NCBI GenBank assembly: GCA_016926495.1
Contig: JAFGOL010000115.1
Span: 1-11,301 of the forward strand
Direction: 5' to 3'
Length of the DNA: 11,301 nucleotides
Source of the DNA: Oligoflexia bacterium
GTDB taxonomy: Bacteria > Bdellovibrionota > JAFGOL01
Positions 1 through 5,869 of this stretch are shown piece after piece (position 1 is the first letter of the stretch; the number at the start of each line of letters is the position of its first letter). A program made the translations under genes and the position numbers. The notes beneath the pieces were generated by a model, which did no database searches, was not told the DNA's origin, and worked only from the letters and a program-made list of their open reading frames with translations.

Positions 1-4
1 AAAC

Positions 5-83
<79 letters not shown>

Positions 84-155
84 ATGTTTCGTATTAAAAA
101 AGGACTTTTATTTAACATATATGAGCCGCCCGCACAACCTGTTTTTAATACTGGC

Positions 156-184
156 TTTACATACAGTATGCATATTAATATATT
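156..184 (+). promoter_or_regulatory. Possible sigma-70-type promoter for the sensor/valS/cobO run
   Basis: A TTTACA box at 156-161 and a TATATT box at 179-184 are separated by 17 nt, close to the sigma-70 consensus. They lie in an AT-rich stretch that also holds the short palindromes TATGCATA (167-174) and TATTAATA (173-180). The -10 box ends only 6 nt before the ATG at 191, so transcription from it would begin at or near the start codon. Either the mRNA is leaderless or the real promoter lies elsewhere. AT-rich sequence gives such matches easily, so support is moderate. Confidence 0.4.
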
Positions 185-190
185 ATCGTT

Positions 191-1282
191 ATGCTGAAAA
201 TACGTTCGTTTAAGGGCAGGATACTTTACCTGTTGTTATTAAGTTATGCTTTTACCCTTGTATCCGGACTGGTTGCCATTTTTACAATAAACAGTATCGT
301 AGACGGTCCCGCGCAGGTGTATACGGACCGTGACAATATAAAGCTTGCGGCCAGGGTGGAGGCTTTTAAAAAGGGATTCGAGCTTTATAAATACGATATT
401 AACAGGCTCATAGCAACAGGCCGGCCCTTAAAATACAGCGATATAGTGAATAACCCGTTAAGGAAAAGCCTCGCTGCGGGTATTCAGGAAATTACGGTGC
501 TTGCACAGGCTTTTGACGATTACAACCGTAACCTGCCAAAAAGCGGTGAGGCTGAGCTTTTAAGGGTTATCGCAGATATTGAAAAGCCTCTGTTTGCGGC
601 AAGGAAGGATGAAACCGGATCTCTTTTCAGCACCCTGGGCTTTATCAGGATCATCATAATTTTAATCCTGCTTGCCCTGCCGGTTTTTGCTTTAATGATT
701 TATTTAAAAGCGGGAGCACTGTCCGCTAATCTGGGCAAGACAACGGAAGCCGTAAGGAACATGGAGTATTCCGATTTTGATCCGGATGTCGTGAGCGGCA
801 GGATACCCCTTGTTGCGGAAACCGAAAGCGAATTTTTTGAGCTTGCGTCGGTACTCAGCAGGCTTGCCTATATAATTCACGGCGAAAAACAGAGGATCTA
901 TGATTACGCCGAAAAGGCTGAAAACGAAAATTCGAGGCACCGTATACTCACATCGTACGCCAATGCCATACTTAATTCCCTTGACGTTGGAATAATGGTT
1001 ACCGACAACCTCAACAAGGTTAGCTATGTAAATTCCGCGTTCGAGACCTACTGGAGAGTTCACAGGGGCGCTATTCTTGAGCAGGATATATCCGAACTTG
1101 CCTTTGTCGGCCTTATAAAGGGATGGAAGGAAGCCCTGCTGACCCCCCCTGCCAGCTTTACCGGCAGGTACAAGATGTCCGGTACTTCTCCTATGAAAGA
1201 AATAATGTTTTCCGTACTTCCGGTATATGATAAAACGGGAAGGGAAAAACTGGGTACCGTCAGCATAACAAAGGAGGCATAG
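191..1282 (+). CDS. Membrane-anchored PAS-domain sensor-like protein, no output domain
   Basis: This 363-residue protein has the layout of the sensing half of a transduction protein. Transmembrane helix 1 spans about residues 10-33. An extracytoplasmic segment (about 35-148) is followed by helix 2 (about 151-172). A HAMP-like linker and short helical region reach about 250, and a PAS-like domain fills about 256-360, marked by 'GIMVTDNLNKVSYVNSAF' and the closing strand 'LGTVSITKEA'. No histidine-kinase H-box or ATPase, GGDEF, EAL or methyl-accepting domain follows: the protein stops at the end of the PAS domain. The ligand is unknown. No Shine-Dalgarno sequence precedes the ATG at 191, but the hydrophobic N-terminus begins right after it, which supports this start. 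The last codons contain the ribosome-binding site of valS, and the stop codon shares one base with the valS GTG, so the two genes are probably co-transcribed and translationally coupled. It may signal through a partner protein, or be the surviving front of a histidine kinase. Confidence 0.75.
   Translation: MLKIRSFKGRILYLLLLSYAFTLVSGLVAIFTINSIVDGPAQVYTDRDNIKLAARVEAFKKGFELYKYDINRLIATGRPLKYSDIVNNPLRKSLAAGIQEITVLAQAFDDYNRNLPKSGEAELLRVIADIEKPLFAARKDETGSLFSTLGFIRIIIILILLALPVFALMIYLKAGALSANLGKTTEAVRNMEYSDFDPDVVSGRIPLVAETESEFFELASVLSRLAYIIHGEKQRIYDYAEKAENENSRHRILTSYANAILNSLDVGIMVTDNLNKVSYVNSAFETYWRVHRGAILEQDISELAFVGLIKGWKEALLTPPASFTGRYKMSGTSPMKEIMFSVLPVYDKTGREKLGTVSITKEA
1271..1277 (+). promoter_or_regulatory. 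Strong ribosome-binding site that sets the GTG start of valS
   Basis: AAGGAGG at 1271-1277 is a near-perfect anti-16S match, placed 4 nt before the GTG at 1282-1284. It lies inside the last codons of the upstream sensor gene. It decides the valS start, because no ATG occurs in frame before the catalytic HIGH-type motif. Confidence 0.85.
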
Positions 1283-3924
1283 TGGACCTTAAATATACAC
1301 CGAGCGAATTCGAGTCCGGTATTTATAAAAAATGGGAAGAAAAAGGTTATTTCAGGAGCGAGGATAAATCGGAGAAACCCCCGTTTGCCATAGTACTTCC
1401 TCCCCCTAATGTAACCGGCGCCCTCCACATGGGCCATGCCCTTACCTGCACGATACAGGACATTATAGTCAGGACGAAAAGGATGCAGGGTTTTAATACC
1501 GTATGGTTTCCTGGCACTGATCACGCAGGCATCGCGACCCAGATGGTGGTTGAAAGGGAGCTTGCGAAAAAAGGCGTCAGCAGGCACGATTTGGGCAGGG
1601 AAAAATTTCTTGAAAAGGTATGGGAAACAGCCGACAGGCACCATGATATTATTATCGACCAGATGAAAACCCTCGGCGTTTCACTGGACTGGGAAAGGGA
1701 AAGGTTTTCACTGGATGAAAAATTCAACGAGGCGGTTAACAGGGTTTTTTGCTCGCTGCACGATAAGGGGTTGCTTTACAGGGGGAAAAAACTGATTTCC
1801 TGGTGCACAAGGTGCGGCACGGCATTGAGCGATCTTGAAGTCAGCCAGGAACCCGAAGACGGCAAGCTGTACTACATAAAATATTCCGCCGAAGGAAGCG
1901 CTTCAGACCATGTCGTGGTTGCCACTACGAGGCCGGAAACACTGCTCGGCGATACGGCCGTAGCCGTTAATCCGGCTGACAAAAGGTTTCGCAGGTTGAA
2001 GGAAAAAAACGTGATAATACCTTTTGTAGAAAGAAAGGTCCCGGTAATTGCCGATGACTACGTTGACATGGAGTTTGGCACCGGCTGCCTCAAGATTACT
2101 CCCGGACATGACTTTAACGACTATGAAATAGGGAACAGGCACGGACTGGAAACAGTCACCGTAATAAATAAAGACGGTGTAATGAATGAAAACGCCGGGA
2201 TTTTCGGCGGACTGAAAGTCAGCGACGCTAGGACGTTAATAATTGAAAAGCTTAAGGACAGCGGTGCCCTTGAAAAAATCGAGGATTACCAGCTTACAAT
2301 TTCAAAGTGCAGCCGCTGCGGTACCGTTATAGAGCCGTTAACCAGCAGGCAGTGGTTTGTAAAAATGGACGGAATGGCGGCAAAGGCAACAGAAGCGGTA
2401 AAAAAAGGGGATATTGAATTTTATCCCCGGGGCTGGTGGGAACAGACTTACTATAACTGGCTGGAAAATATCAGGGACTGGTGTGTTTCAAGGCAATTAT
2501 GGTGGGGTCACAGGCTTCCGGTGTGGTACTGTGATTCCTGTGACGGCTACAAAATATCCTCTGTAAAACCGTCGGCTAAATGCAAATGCGGCAAGGGTGA
2601 ATATTTTCAGGACAGCGATGTTATGGATACATGGTTCAGCGCGGCCCTGTGGCCTTTTGCCGCTTTCGGCTGGCCTGAAAAAACAGACGCGTTAAAAACA
2701 TTCTATCCCAACCAGCTTATGGAAACCGGCTTTGACATAATATTCTTCTGGGTCGCAAGGATGATAATGTTCGGCATAGAGTTCATGGGCGATGTGCCTT
2801 TCAGGCATGTACTTTACCATGCAATGGTCAGGGATGAAAAAGGGCAGAAGATGAGCAAAACCAGGGGTAATGTAATAGATCCTCTGGAGACCATAAAGGA
2901 AAAGGGTGCGGACTCCCTGAGGTTTACCCTGGCGTCGCACGCCGGGCATGCAAGGGACATAAAGCTTTCCGAAAGCGAGATAACGGGATACGGGAATTTC
3001 ATGAACAAGATATGGCAGGCAAGCAGGTTTACCTTTATGAGCCTTGACGGGCTTGACACCGGGTTCGATTTAAAAGACGCCGTGCACTGCATTAATAAGT
3101 GGATAGTATCCCGTCTTAATTCGGTTGCCGCCGAAGTTGAGGCAAAATTTCAGCAGTACCAGCTCAGCGATATCACTGAAATATTATACAGGTTTTTCTG
3201 GCACGAGTTTTGCGACTGGTATATAGAGTTTTCCAAGCCCATGCTTGCCAGCGAAGAATACGGACAGGAAACAAAATATACGCTTGCGTATATTCACAGG
3301 GAAATATTAAAACTCCTGCATCCGGTTATTCCTTTTATCACCGAAGAACTGTACGGGCTTAATCCGTTGAAGGACAACGAATCCATTATGACAGCCTCCT
3401 ATCCGGTGCCTGATAAGGAAGCCGTTGATAAAACCCTTGAAGGCGATATCAGCCTTGTCAGGGATATGATAAGCAGCATCCGTAATATAAAATCAATGTA
3501 CGGCATCACCTCGAAGGTTGATGTTATCGCGATAAGCGAAAAGCACGGCGCCATGCTGGAAATGTTATCCGGGCAGATAGTAAAGCTTGCAGGTTTGAAA
3601 AAACTGGATATTCGTGATGCTTCAAAATCCGGCGCTGTTGAAAGAAAGGGCAATATACGCTCAGTGCTCCCGGATTTGGAACTTGTTATTCCGGCCCGGG
3701 ATATAATCGACATAGAAAAGGAAAAAACCAGGCTGGGCAAAAAGCTTGAATCCGTAAACAGGGATCTTGACATGCTGGCAGGCAAGCTGAAAAACCCGAA
3801 TTTCCTGGAAAAGGCAAGGCCCGAGATCATTGAGAATGACAGGAACAAACACGATGAGCTTGCCAAACTGCGCAGGGAGCTTGGAGACGCCCTGGAGATG
3901 CTTGAATCATGCGCCGTATCATAG
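1282..3924 (+). CDS. valS: Valyl-tRNA synthetase
   Basis: This cytoplasmic class I aminoacyl-tRNA synthetase charges tRNA-Val with valine and edits misactivated threonine. The 880-residue length is normal for bacterial ValRS. The signature region PPPNVTGALHMGH is at 40-52 (HMGH 49-52), followed by GTDHAGIATQ. The editing (CP1) domain carries TTRPETLLGD from residue 215. Cysteine pairs at 175/178, 343/346, 417/420 and 434/436 look like the zinc knuckles of Thermus-type ValRS. The WFSAALWPF block is near 451, and the second catalytic signature is KMSKT at 523-527, with T replacing the more common S. An anticodon-binding domain (about 605-760) follows. The last 65 or so residues form the charged ValRS C-terminal coiled coil. 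Translation starts at GTG with a strong ribosome-binding site. The 3' end overlaps the adenosyltransferase gene by 16 nt. No T-box or leader is visible, and expression probably depends on the promoter before the sensor gene. Confidence 0.98.
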   Translation: MDLKYTPSEFESGIYKKWEEKGYFRSEDKSEKPPFAIVLPPPNVTGALHMGHALTCTIQDIIVRTKRMQGFNTVWFPGTDHAGIATQMVVERELAKKGVSRHDLGREKFLEKVWETADRHHDIIIDQMKTLGVSLDWERERFSLDEKFNEAVNRVFCSLHDKGLLYRGKKLISWCTRCGTALSDLEVSQEPEDGKLYYIKYSAEGSASDHVVVATTRPETLLGDTAVAVNPADKRFRRLKEKNVIIPFVERKVPVIADDYVDMEFGTGCLKITPGHDFNDYEIGNRHGLETVTVINKDGVMNENAGIFGGLKVSDARTLIIEKLKDSGALEKIEDYQLTISKCSRCGTVIEPLTSRQWFVKMDGMAAKATEAVKKGDIEFYPRGWWEQTYYNWLENIRDWCVSRQLWWGHRLPVWYCDSCDGYKISSVKPSAKCKCGKGEYFQDSDVMDTWFSAALWPFAAFGWPEKTDALKTFYPNQLMETGFDIIFFWVARMIMFGIEFMGDVPFRHVLYHAMVRDEKGQKMSKTRGNVIDPLETIKEKGADSLRFTLASHAGHARDIKLSESEITGYGNFMNKIWQASRFTFMSLDGLDTGFDLKDAVHCINKWIVSRLNSVAAEVEAKFQQYQLSDITEILYRFFWHEFCDWYIEFSKPMLASEEYGQETKYTLAYIHREILKLLHPVIPFITEELYGLNPLKDNESIMTASYPVPDKEAVDKTLEGDISLVRDMISSIRNIKSMYGITSKVDVIAISEKHGAMLEMLSGQIVKLAGLKKLDIRDASKSGAVERKGNIRSVLPDLELVIPARDIIDIEKEKTRLGKKLESVNRDLDMLAGKLKNPNFLEKARPEIIENDRNKHDELAKLRRELGDALEMLESCAVS

Positions 3925-4412
3925 TTATAACAGGCAGGGGCAAGGGTAAAACAACCTCCGCGTTGGGGGTCGCAATCCGCGCGTACGGCCAGGGCCTTAA
4001 AGCAGTGATATACCAGTTTTTAAAACCCGCAGACGCTGAATATGGCGAGCACATTTTTTTCCGTAATACGGGCATACCCGTTATTCCCCTGGGATATTCA
4101 GCCAAAAAGGACTTTGTTTACGAGGACGAGGATATTCAGGCCGCGATCAACGGGCTTGATTTTATAAAAAAGGACCTGCTGCCCTATGATCTTATTGTAC
4201 TGGACGAGGTTTCGTACCCTGTAAAATGGGGCTGGATAAGCGAGTCACGGGTTATTGACCTGATAAGGGAGTTTCCGCATAAGAATTTTGTGCTAACAGG
4301 CAGGGAAATGCCCGCCGCCTTTATTGAGATTGCCGATACTGTCAGCAGTGTAGAGGAAATCAAGCATATTTATCAAGAGGGTGGCAAAGCCCAAAAAGGC
4401 TTTGAATTTTAG
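3909..4412 (+). CDS. cobO: Cob(I)yrinic acid a,c-diamide / cob(I)alamin adenosyltransferase, short form
   Basis: The CobA/CobO/BtuR-family enzyme transfers the 5'-deoxyadenosyl group of ATP to reduced corrinoid, giving the adenosyl form of vitamin B12. The 167-residue protein begins almost directly with the P-loop GRGKGKTT (residues 9-16), matching the family GNGKGKTT. The Walker-B-like strand 'LIVLDEVSYPVKWGWI' has D99 and E100. The C-terminal signature 'IKHIYQEGGKAQKGFEF' matches the family ending (KH...G.KAQ.G.EF). It lacks the roughly 25-residue N-terminal extension of enterobacterial CobA, which may make it a compact variant. It starts inside the end of valS (16-nt overlap), with a weak GGAG at 3894-3897, so translation probably depends on coupling. 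No other cobalamin gene and no cobalamin riboswitch is visible in the window. It could serve either de novo synthesis or salvage. Confidence 0.93.
   Translation: MRRIIVITGRGKGKTTSALGVAIRAYGQGLKAVIYQFLKPADAEYGEHIFFRNTGIPVIPLGYSAKKDFVYEDEDIQAAINGLDFIKKDLLPYDLIVLDEVSYPVKWGWISESRVIDLIREFPHKNFVLTGREMPAAFIEIADTVSSVEEIKHIYQEGGKAQKGFEF
4385..4410 (+). terminator. Possible intrinsic terminator at the end of the sensor/valS/cobO run
   Basis: CAAAGCC (4385-4391) and GGCTTTG (4398-4404) form a perfect 7-bp stem around a six-base loop, followed by AATTTT. The hairpin lies inside the last codons of cobO. The T tract is short and interrupted by AA, so termination would be weak. The independent promoter just downstream is consistent with a transcript boundary here. 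Confidence 0.35.
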
Positions 4413-4452
4413 ATAGTTACGTTTTGCCTTTGTATGAGGCGCATCAAATGTT

Positions 4453-4480
4453 TTGAAATAAAGCTGATTTGTTTTATAAT
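4453..4480 (+). promoter_or_regulatory. Sigma-70-type promoter for the small membrane protein
   Basis: TTGAAA at 4453-4458 and a perfect TATAAT at 4475-4480 are separated by 16 nt. Transcription would begin near 4487, leaving a leader of about 26 nt that contains the ribosome-binding site GGAGG (4500-4504), 8 nt before the ATG at 4513. This is the best promoter match in the window. The rest of the 100-nt gap (4413-4512) shows no other clear element. Confidence 0.65.
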
Positions 4481-4512
4481 AAAAGCACGAAAACCGACCG
4501 GAGGATTTAACA

Positions 4513-4860
4513 ATGCGCGCCTGGATAGCCGGTAAAATAGACATGTTGTGGATCAACCGCGGCCTTATCAAGAAGATGCTGCTGGTTATGGGTATACCGA
4601 CGCTGTTTTTTGTAGCAGTCGTTGTTTACCTGGCGGGTACGGGCGGTGTGTCCAATTACACTATTTCGGGGTACGACTCTGATTTTGTTATTACGGACAG
4701 CCTCATGAGGGGCGTGAGGCTTGTGTTTACGTCCATACTTTTTGTAATTATGCCGGTTTATATTTCCGTTATGGCACTGGTCAGAAAAAGCATGGCTTAC
4801 AGGGTAGCAGCCGCTATAGCTAACCTGTTTGCGATATTGTATCTTGCAGTTCTTTTTTAA
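4513..4860 (+). CDS. Small three-helix membrane protein of unknown function
   Basis: I do not recognise this 115-residue protein. It has a basic N-terminus and three predicted transmembrane helices at about residues 22-42, 68-90 and 95-114. Between helices 1 and 2 is a polar loop of about 25 residues, with the sequence GYDSDFVITD. Charge distribution (N-terminal K/R, and R/K at 91-92) suggests the N-terminus and the second loop face the cytoplasm. A good ribosome-binding site (GGAGG, 8-nt spacing) and a near-consensus promoter support it as a real, separately transcribed gene. Its last 41 nt overlap the 3' end of the opposite-strand gene, and it ends in a hydrophobic helix with no soluble tail. 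No residue pattern suggests an enzyme. Confidence 0.72.
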   Translation: MRAWIAGKIDMLWINRGLIKKMLLVMGIPTLFFVAVVVYLAGTGGVSNYTISGYDSDFVITDSLMRGVRLVFTSILFVIMPVYISVMALVRKSMAYRVAAAIANLFAILYLAVLF

Positions 4861-5866
4861 TAAGATCGAATATATCAGCCGTTTTCTGTATGTTTTCCCT
4901 GTTCTTGTTTACCAGTACAGGAATTTCCAGGTTGGTGGCGTGGAATACGCCGTTTGAAATTATAACGTCGTAAGACGGGTAACTTGAAAAGATATCGTAA
5001 ATATGCCTCGGCAATTCAGGATATTCGGTGAACCTTGTAAACTGGTATATCTCCCTCGGCGTTATTCTGGGCGGAAGCGAAAAAAGCGGGTGGGAACCGT
5101 GATGTTCTATTTCCATGATGTTGTTTACGGTATTTACGGTGACACTGCCTTCAGGAAAATATATATTCCAGAGGCTGCCCTTCCTTACTGCCATCATGTC
5201 CGCGCCCTGTGAAAAAAATTGTGCCGGGTTCCGGGTGTCTATAATTTTGTCTTCGGCGGAATTTACCAGGAGCAGACCCGGGATCGGAGAATTGCTCTTT
5301 GAATTGTCAAGATGGTACATGCTCATTTTCAGCTTGTTCCTGATGATCTTTCCGGACCCCGTAATTATTATCAGTGGCTTGATGTTCGGGACGAGGTTAT
5401 TAAGGGTGTGTACAATATGATCTATGAAAAAATAAAATGTTGCCACCATCTCTTTTACCCGTCTTGTAGCATGTATGTTGTAATGGTGAAGGGATTCCAG
5501 CGTTATACATATAAACCTTGCCTTGTTGGCCTCAATGTGGCTGACGGCCGCGGCCCATGTTTTTTTGTCCATTCTTATGGGATCAAGGCTCAGAACGCTT
5601 TCAAGCTTGCTGTAGAATTCCGCCCTGATGTCCGGGGAAGACGGATACAGGTTGAATATTGAGGTTGTATTTTTCATTTCAAAGGAGAATGTGGCAGGAT
5701 ACGAGCCTGTCAGCATGGGAAAAATTGAGTACGGGTAAACAAGTGGAGGGGTGCCCAGAGGATTGTGTATTGTCATGCATTCGGAAACAGACTGCAGTTT
5801 GCCGGCCTCGATTAATTCATCAAGCTCATGCAGCATCAGGTCTTTTATTACGATCAATATAACCAT
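4820..5866 (-). CDS. Alkaline-phosphatase-fold protein, apparently catalytically dead paralogue
   Basis: This 348-residue soluble protein has no signal peptide or membrane helix. By eye it aligns along most of its length with the phosphodiesterase-like protein at the other end of the same operon. Paired segments include 'ELDELIEAGKLQSV' with 'VFNALLESGELPNI', 'PMLTGSYP' with 'PFFTGLFP', 'PLIIITGSG' with 'QTLIVISSDHG' and 'QKTADIFDLI' with 'VRTVDIFPSI'. The active-site residues are lost. The first Asp becomes K8, the nucleophilic Thr becomes Y44, and the D-x-x-x-H pair falls near S125/Y129 (alignment uncertain by two residues). The Asp-His pair becomes S171-G172, and the last His becomes N305. 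It is therefore probably a pseudoenzyme with a binding, regulatory or scaffolding role. The frame is fully open over 1 kb, which argues against simple decay. It starts 3 nt after the exporter stop codon without a clear ribosome-binding site, so translation is probably coupled. The family assignment rests on the paralogue comparison. Confidence 0.7.
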   Translation of the reverse strand: MVILIVIKDLMLHELDELIEAGKLQSVSECMTIHNPLGTPPLVYPYSIFPMLTGSYPATFSFEMKNTTSIFNLYPSSPDIRAEFYSKLESVLSLDPIRMDKKTWAAAVSHIEANKARFICITLESLHHYNIHATRRVKEMVATFYFFIDHIVHTLNNLVPNIKPLIIITGSGKIIRNKLKMSMYHLDNSKSNSPIPGLLLVNSAEDKIIDTRNPAQFFSQGADMMAVRKGSLWNIYFPEGSVTVNTVNNIMEIEHHGSHPLFSLPPRITPREIYQFTRFTEYPELPRHIYDIFSSYPSYDVIISNGVFHATNLEIPVLVNKNRENIQKTADIFDLIKKELQDTISQTG

Positions 5867-5869
5867 AAT

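Noticed and set aside
84..155. A possible minus-strand tRNA promoter (TTGTGC at 137-132, TAAATA at 114-109, 17-nt spacer).
   Set aside because: Both boxes are weak matches in AT-rich sequence and other spacings fit equally well, so it is not listed as a feature.
2848..2862. KMSKT instead of KMSKS in valyl-tRNA synthetase as a sign of lost activity.
   Set aside because: The essential lysines and all other catalytic and editing motifs are intact. T at the fifth position is a conservative change that class I synthetases tolerate.
3399..3866. A 155-codon open frame on the minus strand inside valS, and other antisense frames there (1060-1644, 1521-1727, 2814-3092).
   Set aside because: They are fully covered by the unmistakable valS frame or its junctions. 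Their translations show no domain pattern and look like low-complexity antisense shadows.
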